NCBI RefSeq assembly: GCF_002573715.1
Contig: NZ_PDHM01000012.1
Span: forward strand, 435,368 to 499,367
Direction: 5' to 3'
DNA length: 64,000 nt
Source: Paenibacillus sp. EZ-K15
GTDB lineage: Bacteria; Bacillota; Bacilli; Paenibacillales; Paenibacillaceae
The notes below the pieces were generated by a model, which did not search any database, was not told the origin of the DNA, and saw only the letters and a program-made list of their open reading frames with translations. Positions 18,011 to 26,540 of the stretch are shown here, one piece after another (position 1 is the first letter of the stretch; each line of letters begins with the position of its first letter). The position numbers and the translations under genes are program-made.

Positions 18011-19312
18011 GTGTTTGATTTAAAAGCTAACGGGACCTCGGTTAAGACAGAAGTTGTTGCCGGGGCGACGACGTTTTTCACGATGGCGTATGTGACAGTT
18101 GTGAATCCGCTGATTCTGTCACAAGCGGGTGTGCCTTTTGAGCAGAGCTTCACGGCTACTATTATTGCCGCTGTGATTGGTACACTGCTGATGGGGCTCG
18201 TAGCCCGCTATCCGATCGCTGTCGCACCGGGGATGGGCTTGAATGCCTACTTCACCTATTCCGTTGTTCAAGGACATGCCGGACTTGGGTATATTGAAGC
18301 TTTCTCGGCCGTTTTTATAGCCGGTATTCTGTTTCTGGTGTTATCGATGACTTCCCTGCGGCGCAGGCTGATCGAGATGATCCCGGCGAATTTGAAGCAT
18401 GCGATCACGGTCGGAATCGGCTTGTTTATTGCTTTTATCGGTCTGCGCATGAGCGGCATCATTACAGCGCATCCGGACAATCTGGTAGCGCTCGGTGATC
18501 TGCACCAGCCATCGGTTGTGCTTGCCTTGGTAGGACTTGCGGTTACGCTTGTGCTGCTGTCGCGCGATGTGAAGGGTGCCTTGTTTATCGGGATGATTAT
18601 TACCGGGATTATCGCTTATTTTGCCGATATGCTGTCTTTTACGAACGGGATTATGTCGCTTCCCACGTTACCGGAAGGCATTCTGGTATGGAACCCGATT
18701 ACCGCTGCCTCGGATGTGATCAGTCATGGACTCTATGCTGTTGTGTTCTCGTTCCTCCTGGTGACCCTGTTTGATACCACAGGTACGGTAGTTGGTGTGG
18801 CAGAACAGGCGGGGCTAATGAAGGATAACAAGCTGCCTCGTGCGGATCGTGCCATGTTCTCCGATTCGGTGGCAACCGTGGCCGGATCCATGGTCGGTAC
18901 AAGCCCGACCACCGCTTATGTTGAATCTGCAGCCGGCGTCGGTGCAGGCGGTCGGACAGGATTAACGGCGGTCGTCGTTGCCGCATTGTTTGTGGTTGCT
19001 GCCTTCTTCAGCCCGCTGATCGGCGCGGTTTCCGGGTTATCCGCCATCACCGCACCTTCGCTCATCGTAGTGGGTTGCCTGATGCTAAGCAATGTTCAGC
19101 ATATCCGGTGGAATGATTTTGATGAAGCGTTCCCCGCGTTTCTCGTGATCTTGACCATGCCGCTTACGTCCAGCATCGCGACTGGGATCGCGCTCGGTTT
19201 TATCTCATATCCGCTGATGAAAATCGTGAAGGGCAAGTGGAAGGCGGTTCACCCGCTGATGTATATTTTTGCTGTGCTGTTCGTACTGCAGCTTGTCTTT
19301 GTCCCGCATTGA
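18011..19312 (+). CDS. pbuO: NCS2 family purine permease (PbuO/PbuG-like)
   Basis: The gene encodes a membrane transporter of the AzgA subfamily of NCS2, importing guanine or hypoxanthine by proton symport. The 433 residues contain about 12-14 hydrophobic helices, the family motif APGMGLNAYF near residue 75, and FDTTGTVVGVA and GTSPTTAYVESAAGV in the substrate region. Sequence resembles B. subtilis PbuO more than PbuG. GTG 18011 follows GGAGG by seven bases; the ATG at 17993 has no ribosome site. I looked for a purine riboswitch upstream and found none. Confidence 0.88.
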   Translation: MFDLKANGTSVKTEVVAGATTFFTMAYVTVVNPLILSQAGVPFEQSFTATIIAAVIGTLLMGLVARYPIAVAPGMGLNAYFTYSVVQGHAGLGYIEAFSAVFIAGILFLVLSMTSLRRRLIEMIPANLKHAITVGIGLFIAFIGLRMSGIITAHPDNLVALGDLHQPSVVLALVGLAVTLVLLSRDVKGALFIGMIITGIIAYFADMLSFTNGIMSLPTLPEGILVWNPITAASDVISHGLYAVVFSFLLVTLFDTTGTVVGVAEQAGLMKDNKLPRADRAMFSDSVATVAGSMVGTSPTTAYVESAAGVGAGGRTGLTAVVVAALFVVAAFFSPLIGAVSGLSAITAPSLIVVGCLMLSNVQHIRWNDFDEAFPAFLVILTMPLTSSIATGIALGFISYPLMKIVKGKWKAVHPLMYIFAVLFVLQLVFVPH

Positions 19313-19329
19313 TTCAGGAGCATTAGAAG

Positions 19330-19379
19330 CATGACAATCCCCTGCAAGGTCTAAGGAGACCCGGCAGGGGATTGTCATG
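19330..19379 (+). terminator. Long perfect hairpin after pbuO (possible terminator)
   Basis: A 16-base arm starting CATGACAATCCCC is repeated as its exact reverse complement at 19364-19379. The loop itself can pair GGTC with GACC. No T-run follows, so it is either an atypical terminator or an mRNA-stabilising hairpin. Confidence 0.5.
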
Positions 19380-19509
19380 TCGATAAACCCGCGTATAAGC
19401 TTAAACATTGTTTGTGCACGGATCGAGAAATGCTGCAACGGCTACAAGTTGTTAATTTTCGCCCGGTTAAAGGGACATGCCTTCTTATGGCCGTGTAGAT
19501 GCACCGAGC

Positions 19510-20130
19510 TTAGCGAGTTCGGCTCCATACGTCCGCGTACCTCGTGACGAGGCCGTGCTCGTCAACCTCCAGATCCGCTTGATAAGCTCCATTGTTACTC
19601 TCATAAAGGTAGGCATACTCGCTCGTACGCGTATATTGTTGGGCAAGGGGGGCGATGGTTAGACTCGGGAACTGAATCCAGACTGCCGTCATGGACGCGC
19701 TCTGACCAGGCTTCAGCTTCAAGCGTCGAATCGGGAGCGTGTTGGTGGATGGGGTGATCCCTAGATCAATGTCGGTCATACCAGCAAATGCTGTAAGCTC
19801 GGTATTGCCGTTCCACCAGTGACCATCATCATCCCGCTCCAGGTGAAGGGACCGTTCTTCCGTGCCGCTTGTGAGCTTAATCTTTACCATCCGGGTCTGC
19901 CAGCTGCTGGTGGTTTCAACCTCATAGGAGCAGTGGAGCTGCCGGCCTTCCAGGCTGGCTACGACCGTTCCGGTGAGCGTAAATCCTTCATGATGCTGAT
20001 AGAGCCGGCCATGCTCCAGGGAAGGAAGATCGTGCCTGTTCCATAGCAGCGATTGCAGAAGCTGACCTGGGCTTGAGGTCTTTTGTCCGATGGGCTGTTT
20101 GTCTGCTTCAGCATGGATATGGTCGTTCAA
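19510..20130 (-). CDS. Putative glycolipid-binding domain protein (DUF1089/PF06475)
   Basis: The 206-residue soluble protein matches the 'putative glycolipid-binding' family, whose fold resembles lipoprotein localisation factors but whose role is unknown. Recognisable features are WNRHDLPSLEHGRL near the N-terminus, the W-TR segment (SSWQTRMV), and the hallmark TPSTNTLPIRRLKL near residue 130. Translation likely starts at TTG 20130, with AAAGGA about 12 bases upstream on the minus strand. A LexA/DinR-type box lies in its upstream promoter region at 20193, so DNA-damage control is possible. Confidence 0.8.
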   Translation of the reverse strand: MNDHIHAEADKQPIGQKTSSPGQLLQSLLWNRHDLPSLEHGRLYQHHEGFTLTGTVVASLEGRQLHCSYEVETTSSWQTRMVKIKLTSGTEERSLHLERDDDGHWWNGNTELTAFAGMTDIDLGITPSTNTLPIRRLKLKPGQSASMTAVWIQFPSLTIAPLAQQYTRTSEYAYLYESNNGAYQADLEVDEHGLVTRYADVWSRTR

Positions 20131-20192
20131 AATGAAATCACGTCCTTTATCAAAAAGAGTATGAATAGATACTACTCCTCTACATTATATAA

Positions 20193-20206
20193 CGAACATA
20201 TGTTTG
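20193..20206. promoter_or_regulatory. LexA (DinR) SOS box
   Basis: CGAACATATGTTTG fits the Bacillus SOS consensus CGAAC-N4-GTTYG, and sits within a longer near-palindrome (TATAAC...GTTATA). On the minus strand a TATAAT follows directly downstream, so a LexA dimer would cover the spacer between -35 and -10 of the glycolipid-binding-domain gene. It could also affect the divergent diguanylate cyclase. Confidence 0.65.
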
Positions 20207-20408
20207 TTATAAAGTGATAAATACCGTGTGTGATAACCGATGATAAATCGGGGACTTCCACATAATACGCTTATTCCATATATGGACGCAAAATCGTTTG
20301 TGAAGTAATATGTAAAGATCATATACTAATCCGGCAGTATTTTTCATCAAGAGTAGGGGTGCAGCGGTCATAAACATACCTAAACAACGCATCAAAATCA
20401 GTCTAGCC

Positions 20409-21959
20409 ATGCTCATGCCTGCGCTGGTTTCCTTATCCATTCTCATGACGATGTCCATTATGATCTACATTCAGTATAAAAATGAGAAACGATCCCTATA
20501 CAACAATACCATGTCACTTAATTTATCCTCCGCACAAAAAATGGCGGTTACCATTGAAGCGCTTTTCTCAGGGATGCGCCAAAGTCTTCGCGCCTCTGCC
20601 AACAACCCGGCAATTGAGGCTAGTGCGACATCCGATGAGAGGGAGTTGCAGGTCATTTTTGATCTTATGCTTCAGAGCAGCCCTTACTTCAACTCCGTAT
20701 TTTGGGCCGATCAAACGGGTACCATTCGCGTGGTTTCTCCTGTGGGAAACAATTTGAATCAGGCCCGATTAAAAACGGTGGGGACCACGGAGGCGCTAAA
20801 GGAGAGGAAGTCCTATATATCGGCACCGTATAGAAGCCCTACCGGCCGCTGGATTGTTCTTGCGAGTGAGCCGATTTTTGACAGCTCCGGTAAGTATCAC
20901 GGGATGATTGCCGGCACAATCTACTTGGAAGAAAATAATATATTGCATCGGATTTTCGGAAGCGGCGCGGGGAATATCGAAGACTCATACTCGTATATCG
21001 TTGATTCCGGCGGGAAGCTGCTCTATCATCTGGATAAAAGCCGGGTAGGGGAAGATGTAAGCTCTAATGTCGTGGTACAGCAGCTCATGAGCGGCGAGAG
21101 CGGTATGCAACGTGTCATGAATACGCAAGGTGAAGATTACTTAACAGGGTACGCCAGTGTTTCGATGAATGGCTGGGGGATTGTCATGCAGACATCGGTA
21201 AGTTCCATTCTGGCCGATGTCGATCGCAACTTGCGTGACCAGCTGAGAAGTATGCTTTTTCCGATCGTGATCATGCTGGTCATTGCCGCATATATGGCTG
21301 CAAGAATTGCTGCTCCATTTACCCAGCTGTATAAATTAACAAAAGCGGTAGCAGCCGGCCAAACGGTGTCTCCCGAGGAATTCCAGCCGCATTGGAATCG
21401 GGAAGCTGATCAATTGAACCAGATTATGGGGGCAGCTGCCGAAACGCTTGCCAAACAGGCCTATTCGTTACAGCAGGAAGCCAGCACGGATCCATTGACA
21501 GGGCTGACCAATCGCAGAGAACTGGAACGCTGCCTTGATTCGTGGGATTTGCTTGGGGATCCGTATGCCGTTTTAATGCTGGACATTGACCATTTTAAGA
21601 ACGTTAACGATACATATGGCCACCAAACCGGCGACCAAGTCCTGAAACTGGTAGCGGTGGTCATGAGCGATTGTGTTCCTGAGGGTGCAGTCTGCTCCCG
21701 TTTTGGCGGGGAGGAGTTTGTCATTCTTCTTCGCAAGCATCGTATGGATGAAGCCTACCGAATGGCTGAGCGGATACGCAACGCGATTCTGATATCCAAA
21801 ACCCCGTACTCTCTAACACTTACCGTATCGATCGGCGTATCCTTATATCCTGAACATGGCAGAAACCGCGAAGATGTATTCCAGGCAGCGGATATGGCGT
21901 TATACCAGGCGAAGGCCGAAGGCCGTAACCGGACGATCGCGGTAGAGATATCGGCGTAA
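20409..21959 (+). CDS. Membrane diguanylate cyclase with dCache-like sensor and GGDEF domain
   Basis: The protein probably makes cyclic di-GMP. Order: an N-terminal membrane helix, an extracellular dCache/PAS-like sensor (about residues 40-280), a second helix near 290, a HAMP-like linker, and a C-terminal GGDEF domain (about 350-510) with DPLTGLTNRR and an intact RFGGEEF active site. The inhibitory RxxD site before it is absent. ATG 20409 gives 516 residues but lacks a ribosome site and would start inside the hydrophobic helix; the frame is open upstream, and AGGGGTG at 20355 points to an earlier start, possibly a non-standard codon near 20370. Confidence 0.88.
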   Translation: MLMPALVSLSILMTMSIMIYIQYKNEKRSLYNNTMSLNLSSAQKMAVTIEALFSGMRQSLRASANNPAIEASATSDERELQVIFDLMLQSSPYFNSVFWADQTGTIRVVSPVGNNLNQARLKTVGTTEALKERKSYISAPYRSPTGRWIVLASEPIFDSSGKYHGMIAGTIYLEENNILHRIFGSGAGNIEDSYSYIVDSGGKLLYHLDKSRVGEDVSSNVVVQQLMSGESGMQRVMNTQGEDYLTGYASVSMNGWGIVMQTSVSSILADVDRNLRDQLRSMLFPIVIMLVIAAYMAARIAAPFTQLYKLTKAVAAGQTVSPEEFQPHWNREADQLNQIMGAAAETLAKQAYSLQQEASTDPLTGLTNRRELERCLDSWDLLGDPYAVLMLDIDHFKNVNDTYGHQTGDQVLKLVAVVMSDCVPEGAVCSRFGGEEFVILLRKHRMDEAYRMAERIRNAILISKTPYSLTLTVSIGVSLYPEHGRNREDVFQAADMALYQAKAEGRNRTIAVEISA

Positions 21960-22190
21960 TGGTATAAGGCATTGGTATGGCAAAGGTCCCTGTTGGATGA
22001 AGCTGTACTATTTTATAAAAGTCATTTTCCTTAGCAATTGTCTCAAGGCGTTGAAGCAGCATGCTTCCAATTCCTTTGCTTCGGAATGCTCGATCGATTT
22101 ATATAGATAGGTCGGCAATACCATCATAGGCGCAACGCTGTGAATAAGGGTTGAGGGAAGCTCAGCCGACCAATGGGCCGCATCATTGAT
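21960..22190 (-). pseudogene. Decayed GNAT acetyltransferase fragment
   Basis: On the minus strand one frame reads FRSKGIGSMLLQRLETIA, the acetyl-CoA loop and following helix of a GNAT N-acetyltransferase. It is interrupted upstream by a TAA at 22098-22100, and the preceding part (HSVAPMMVL) continues in another frame. The N-terminal half is missing. This fits a frameshifted remnant left between the cyclase and the arsenic genes. Confidence 0.5.
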
Positions 22191-22192
22191 GC

Positions 22193-22221
22193 TTGACGTG
22201 TCAATGATGGCTTGCTACAAT
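22193..22221 (+). promoter_or_regulatory. arsR1 promoter
   Basis: TTGACG at 22193-22198 and TACAAT at 22216-22221 are 17 bases apart, a good sigma-A promoter. The ArsR operator at 22227 would cover the transcription start. Confidence 0.75.
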
Positions 22222-22226
22222 CAACA

Positions 22227-22244
22227 CATCAAAATAATTTGATG
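22227..22244. promoter_or_regulatory. ArsR-type operator O1 before arsR1
   Basis: CATCAAAATAATTTGATG is a perfect palindrome with seven-base arms, located over the predicted start of transcription. The same arms recur at 22592 in front of the flavoprotein gene, so one regulator probably controls both. Confidence 0.75.
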
Positions 22245-22262
22245 GAAAGTTGTGGTGTCAAC

Positions 22263-22577
22263 ATGAGGGTCTCTATTATACAAGATGACGTATTAAGCCT
22301 GTATGAACAGAAATTTAAAGCGTTATCCGATAAGAATCGCTTAAGAATCATCTATGAATTGAACCAGCGAGGGAAAGTGTGTGTATGTGACCTCACCGAC
22401 TTGCTGGATCTTCCTCAATCAAAACTGTCTTACCATCTAAAAATGTTGCTGGATGCAAATATTATAGTGATGGAACGCATCGGAAAATGGAACTATTATG
22501 AGCTTAACGATGAAGAGGTTAAAGGACTGTTATCCGAGAAGCTGTGCTGCGTTTTTTATCCGAATTCAAAAGCATAA
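22263..22577 (+). CDS. arsR: ArsR/SmtB family regulator, CxC type (ArsR1)
   Basis: This is a winged-helix repressor that leaves DNA on binding arsenite or a similar thiophilic metal. The 104-residue protein has the sensor motif KVCVCDLTDLL at the start of the recognition-helix region, SKLSYHLKML as DNA-recognition helix, and a C-terminal KLCCVFYP cysteine pair. ATG 22263 is taken; an earlier in-frame TTG at 22212 lies within the promoter. Two matching palindromes (22227, 22592) suggest autoregulation and control of the next gene. Confidence 0.88.
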   Translation: MRVSIIQDDVLSLYEQKFKALSDKNRLRIIYELNQRGKVCVCDLTDLLDLPQSKLSYHLKMLLDANIIVMERIGKWNYYELNDEEVKGLLSEKLCCVFYPNSKA

Positions 22578-22591
22578 TTTTTTAACTAATG

Positions 22592-22609
22592 CATCAAGAA
22601 AAGTTGATG
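22592..22609. promoter_or_regulatory. ArsR-type operator O2 before the flavoprotein gene
   Basis: CATCAA and TTGATG flank GAAAAG, giving an 18-base site of the same length and outer arms as O1. It lies in the short gap between arsR1 and the FAD protein gene and suggests that the latter has its own ArsR1-controlled promoter. Confidence 0.65.
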
Positions 22610-22642
22610 GATTATAAATTATTCTATTAGGAGGGCATATGT

Positions 22643-24052
22643 ATGAAAAACATTGAATTTAAGGTGGCTTCAACTTCCTGCTGTACACCCCAAGCGCCGA
22701 CAATTGCTGAGGAAAAAGTGAAGGAAGAGTATGTTCGGTATAACGGGACCCTTCCAGTCGCGATTATCGGTGGCGGACCCATTGGCTTGGCTGCAGCAGC
22801 TCATTTGGCCGAAAGAGGGCAACAATTCATTCTATTTGAAGCCGGACCTAGTATAGGTCAAAACATCCTGCAATGGGGACATGTACGACTTTTTTCACCA
22901 TGGCAATATAACATTGACAAAGCAGCTGAGCGTCTTTTGCTTAAGCATGGATGGCAGCCACCCGTCCTAAAGGAATTACCTTTTGGTCAAGAGATTGTTC
23001 ATCAATATTTAGAGCCTTTAGCGAAATTGCCTGAACTGAATCCTTATATTATGTTGAATGCTAGAGTGGTTTCCATATCGAGGAAGAACACAGATAAAAT
23101 GAAATCCCCTAATCGCGCAGCTGCTCCGTTTGTACTTTATGTTGAAAGAAACGGCAAAACCGAACGTTTTGAAGCCCGGGCAGTGATTGATGCCTCCGGA
23201 ACGTGGGCACATTCGAATCCGCTGCATGCTGACGGGATATGGACTCGTGAAGAGCGTGATCTGAAAGATCGCATCTATTACGGGATTCCAGACTTATCTG
23301 CAGCAGAACAAAGGCAGAAGTACGCAGGGAAGCGTATCGCAGTAGCAGGAGGCGGTCACTCGGCAATAAATACATTACTGGATTTAGTGAACCTCAAAAA
23401 AAGCGATGCAAACACAGAGATTCTCTGGTTGATGAGAAAGCGAAACGTGGAGGAAGCGTACGGCGGGGAAGAGAATGATCAACTCGAGGCTCGCGGAGCC
23501 TTGGGAAGCCAGATTCATCAATGGATTGATGCTGGGCAAATCCAAGTGGTTACTCCATATATGATCGAGGGGCTCTCCCATAAGGATGGGAAAATAAACA
23601 TCAAAGGGACAATTCATGGTGAGGACAAGGAAATCCAAGGAATCGATGAAATAATCGTTAATACGGGAAGCCGGCCTGATTTTTCATTTCTAAGTGAGAT
23701 CAGACTTAGCATTGACCCTGCAACCGAGAGTGTCGAGGCGCTAGCTCCACTAATTGATCCCAATGTTCACAGCTGCGGTACCGTGAGACCTCATGGCGAG
23801 AAAGAACTTCGTCATGTAGAGAAGAACTTTTATCTTGTTGGGATGAAGAGTTATGGCCGGGCTCCTACTTTCCTCATGGCAACAGGGTATGAGCAGGTGA
23901 GATCCATTGCCGCATATTTGGATGGCGATATGGAAGCTGCTATAAAAGTTGAATTAGAGCTGCCGGAAACCGGTGTATGTGGTATTAGCAGTGCCCCGAA
24001 TGCCAACGATTGCTGCATGCCCACTGACTCATCTACTTCGAGATGCAACTAA
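22643..24052 (+). CDS. FAD/NAD(P)-binding oxidoreductase with cysteine-rich ends, arsenic-linked (ArsO-like)
   Basis: The 469-residue protein is a flavin-containing monooxygenase-type oxidoreductase. It has an FAD-binding loop (IIGGGPIGLAAAAHLAERG, residues about 40-58) and a second nucleotide-binding loop (VAGGGHSAINTL near residue 233). Vicinal cysteines sit at the N-terminus (Cys13-Cys14) and near the C-terminus (Cys446, Cys457, Cys458, Cys468), which could bind arsenite or another soft metal. It lies behind an ArsR1 operator with AGGAGG upstream of the ATG. ArsO flavoproteins occur in other ars operons, but the reaction is unknown; the arsenic role here is inferred from context. Confidence 0.75.
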   Translation: MKNIEFKVASTSCCTPQAPTIAEEKVKEEYVRYNGTLPVAIIGGGPIGLAAAAHLAERGQQFILFEAGPSIGQNILQWGHVRLFSPWQYNIDKAAERLLLKHGWQPPVLKELPFGQEIVHQYLEPLAKLPELNPYIMLNARVVSISRKNTDKMKSPNRAAAPFVLYVERNGKTERFEARAVIDASGTWAHSNPLHADGIWTREERDLKDRIYYGIPDLSAAEQRQKYAGKRIAVAGGGHSAINTLLDLVNLKKSDANTEILWLMRKRNVEEAYGGEENDQLEARGALGSQIHQWIDAGQIQVVTPYMIEGLSHKDGKINIKGTIHGEDKEIQGIDEIIVNTGSRPDFSFLSEIRLSIDPATESVEALAPLIDPNVHSCGTVRPHGEKELRHVEKNFYLVGMKSYGRAPTFLMATGYEQVRSIAAYLDGDMEAAIKVELELPETGVCGISSAPNANDCCMPTDSSTSRCN

Positions 24053-24143
24053 TATATATGAAGGGGGAATGAAAAACTGGTTCTCCCTGATATATCAATG
24101 AGTTGAGCTCTATCCACTTGTAATCAGGACCATTTTCCATTAA

Positions 24144-24165
24144 CATATAAGCATTAGGTTATATG
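24144..24165. promoter_or_regulatory. ArsR2 operator O1 before arsR2
   Basis: CATATAA and TTATATG are perfect inverted arms separated by eight bases, about 50 bases before the arsR2 start. An almost identical site lies before arsB at 24592. These arms differ from the ArsR1 sites, suggesting separate regulons. Confidence 0.65.
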
Positions 24166-24211
24166 GGGATGATATCGCAAGATGTATTTTTTAGTAAAGG
24201 GATGAATTTGA

Positions 24212-24535
24212 ATGGAGCAAATGAACGAAATGGCCGAGAAACTCAAATTGCTTGGGGATAAAACAAGGCTTACCATGTTAACGCTCCTTAAGGAAAGAGA
24301 ATGGTGCGTTTGCGAGTTCGTGGAAATTTTCGACATGTCACAGCCCGCAATCAGCCAGCACTTAAGAAAGCTTAAATCTCAAGGCATCGTAAATGAGGCC
24401 AGGCGAGGTCAATGGGTTTATTATTCATTGCATGTTAAGGATAAACCGTATCTTCAAGCAGTGTTGAATGAGATGCCAAGCTCTCAAGAAGTACTGTCAT
24501 CGTTAAATAAGAAAATAAACTGTTCCTGCGAATAA
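24212..24535 (+). CDS. arsR: ArsR/SmtB family regulator, CxC type (ArsR2)
   Basis: This is a second winged-helix metalloregulator of 107 residues. It carries the arsenite-type motif WCVCEFVEIF, the recognition helix QPAISQHLRKL and the wing RRGQWVYYSL, and ends with a Cys pair (NCSCE). An AAGGGA ribosome site precedes the ATG by about nine bases. Flanking palindromes with CATATAA arms before it and before arsB suggest that it represses itself and the arsB-arsC unit. Confidence 0.88.
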   Translation: MEQMNEMAEKLKLLGDKTRLTMLTLLKEREWCVCEFVEIFDMSQPAISQHLRKLKSQGIVNEARRGQWVYYSLHVKDKPYLQAVLNEMPSSQEVLSSLNKKINCSCE

Positions 24536-24591
24536 CCGGTAACCTGCCAGAAATATCATAAGGTTCGAGGCCATAGGTAATCGCTGTTCAT

Positions 24592-24613
24592 CATATAAGG
24601 ATATAGTTATATA
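24592..24613. promoter_or_regulatory. ArsR2 operator O2 before arsB
   Basis: CATATAA, eight bases, then TTATATA repeat the arms and spacing of the site before arsR2. It lies about 65 bases before the arsB start, in the expected promoter zone. Confidence 0.65.
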
Positions 24614-24676
24614 TTGATTGAAAGAAAGCAGCCATGACTGTATTCAAGTTCAACACGTAATTGGAGGGTTTATACA

Positions 24677-25972
24677 TTGGTTTCTGTTGTTTTGGCCAGC
24701 ATCATTTTTTTAATTACATTGGTCTTTGTCATTTGGCAGCCTAAAAATCTGTCCGTTGGATGGTCCGCTTGCGGAGGTGCGGTACTGGCACTGCTCGTTG
24801 GCGTCGTTGACTTTCAGGATGTGTGGGATGTCACCCAGATCGTATGGAATGCTACGCTTGCCTTTGTCGCGATTATTATTATTTCGTTGATTCTGGATAA
24901 AATCGGTTTATTCGAATGGGCTGCATTACATATGGCGAATGCCGCTCGAGGCAACGGTATCCGGATGTTTGTGTATGTATCCGTACTTGGAGCTGTTGTC
25001 TCCGCATTTTTTGCAAATGACGGTGCCGCTCTAATCTTAACGCCGATTGTGCTTGCCATGGTGCGGGCGCTCCATTTCGACGAGAAGAAGGTATTCCCGT
25101 TTATCATCGCAAGCGGCTTTATTGCGGACACGACTTCACTCCCGCTTGTGGTCAGCAATCTGGTGAATATCGTCTCGGCCGATTTTTTTGGCATTACTTT
25201 TACCGAATACGCGAGCCGAATGCTGGTTCCCAATCTATTCTCGTTAGTAGCGAGTGTCCTTGTGCTTTACTTGTTTTTTCGCAAAAGCATTCCGCGGAAG
25301 TTTGACGGGACCGAGCTTAAGCAACCGTCAACGGCAATACAAGACCCTGCCATGTTCCGTTTATCCTGGATCGTATTGAGTATGCTGCTGATCGGTTACT
25401 TTGTGTGTGAATTTGTGGGGATTCCAGTATCGATCGTGGCGGGAGTTATCGCGATTCTGTTTCTGTTGATGGCGAGAAAAAGTCCAGCAGTGCAAACCAA
25501 AGAAGTGCTCAAGGGTGCACCATGGGCGATCGTATTTTTCTCGATTGGCATGTATGTCGTGGTCTATGGCTTGCGTAACGCAGGTCTTACTGATCTTCTG
25601 GCTAGCGTCATACAGAGCATAGCGGATCAAGGTCTGTTTGCCGCAACCATGGGGATGGGATTTATTGCTGCGATGATTTCTTCCATCATGAACAATATGC
25701 CGACGGTGATGATTGATGCGTTAGCGATCGATGCGACAAACACTACAGCTGCCATTAGAGAGGGATTAATCTATGCGAATGTCATTGGTTCAGACTTAGG
25801 TCCCAAAATCACGCCGATCGGTTCGCTGGCAACCCTGCTATGGCTGCATGTCCTTTCGACCAAAGGGGTGAAGATCAGCTGGGGGACTTACTTGAAGACA
25901 GGGATTATATTGACTATCCCGACATTGTTTATAACCCTCTTAGGTTTATATATTTGGTTAACTGTACTGTAA
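24677..25972 (+). CDS. arsB: Arsenite efflux permease ArsB
   Basis: ArsB expels arsenite (and antimonite) using the proton gradient. The 431-residue protein is very hydrophobic with about 12 membrane helices and matches the ArsB/NhaD ion transporter superfamily, including [18 protein letters not shown] near residue 115 and [13 protein letters not shown] near residue 340. Translation starts at TTG 24677, nine bases after GGAGG. arsC follows after 33 bases, so the two form one operon turning arsenate into exportable arsenite. Confidence 0.9.
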   Translation: MVSVVLASIIFLITLVFVIWQPKNLSVGWSACGGAVLALLVGVVDFQDVWDVTQIVWNATLAFVAIIIISLILDKIGLFEWAALHMANAARGNGIRMFVYVSVLGAVVSAFFANDGAALILTPIVLAMVRALHFDEKKVFPFIIASGFIADTTSLPLVVSNLVNIVSADFFGITFTEYASRMLVPNLFSLVASVLVLYLFFRKSIPRKFDGTELKQPSTAIQDPAMFRLSWIVLSMLLIGYFVCEFVGIPVSIVAGVIAILFLLMARKSPAVQTKEVLKGAPWAIVFFSIGMYVVVYGLRNAGLTDLLASVIQSIADQGLFAATMGMGFIAAMISSIMNNMPTVMIDALAIDATNTTAAIREGLIYANVIGSDLGPKITPIGSLATLLWLHVLSTKGVKISWGTYLKTGIILTIPTLFITLLGLYIWLTVL

Positions 25973-26005
25973 TTCAAGCGATAAGGGAGAAAGGAGAGGA
26001 CCAAT

Positions 26006-26425
26006 ATGACGAAAAAGACGATGTACTTCTTGTGCACAGGCAACTCCTGCCGCAGCCAAATGGCCGAGGGATGGGCCAAAAAACATTTAGGTGATGATTG
26101 GAACGTCTACAGTGCCGGCATTGAAGCTCATGGCCTAAACCCGAATGCCGTCAAAGCGATGAATGAGGTTGGTATTGATATATCGAAACAAACTTCCGAT
26201 ATCATTGATCCGGAGTTGTTAAATCAATCCGACCTGGTGGTCACCTTGTGCGGCGATGCAGCCGATCGTTGCCCGATGACGCCTCCGCATGTTCGCCGAG
26301 AGCATTGGGGCTTTGACGATCCAGCCAAGGCACAGGGGACCGACGAAGAAAAATGGGCTGTTTTCCAGCGCGTTCGTGATCAAATCGGCGAGCGCATTCA
26401 ACAATTCGCTGAAACCGGCGAATAA
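26006..26425 (+). CDS. arsC: Arsenate reductase, thioredoxin-coupled
   Basis: ArsC reduces arsenate to arsenite. The 139-residue protein belongs to the low-molecular-weight phosphatase-like type of B. subtilis and plasmid pI258. The catalytic loop CTGNSCRS gives Cys10 and Cys15, and the disulfide cascade residues fall exactly at Cys82 and Cys89 ([16 protein letters not shown]). AAAGGAGAGG precedes the ATG. A terminator at 26438 ends the arsB-arsC transcript. Confidence 0.96.
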   Translation: MTKKTMYFLCTGNSCRSQMAEGWAKKHLGDDWNVYSAGIEAHGLNPNAVKAMNEVGIDISKQTSDIIDPELLNQSDLVVTLCGDAADRCPMTPPHVRREHWGFDDPAKAQGTDEEKWAVFQRVRDQIGERIQQFAETGE

Positions 26426-26437
26426 TATCAAATAGTC

Positions 26438-26464
26438 AAGTCGGGACCTTTCCCGGCTTTTTTC
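26438..26464 (+). terminator. Terminator after arsC
   Basis: AAGTCGGGA pairs with TTCCCGGCTT around a three-base loop, followed by a T-run. It closes the arsenic block. Confidence 0.8.
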
Positions 26465-26540
26465 ATTAGAATGAGGAAAAGGTTAAACCGATCCAAGGGA
26501 ATCCAAGGAGTGAAGGTACATGAATAATGTTTTAGGTGAA

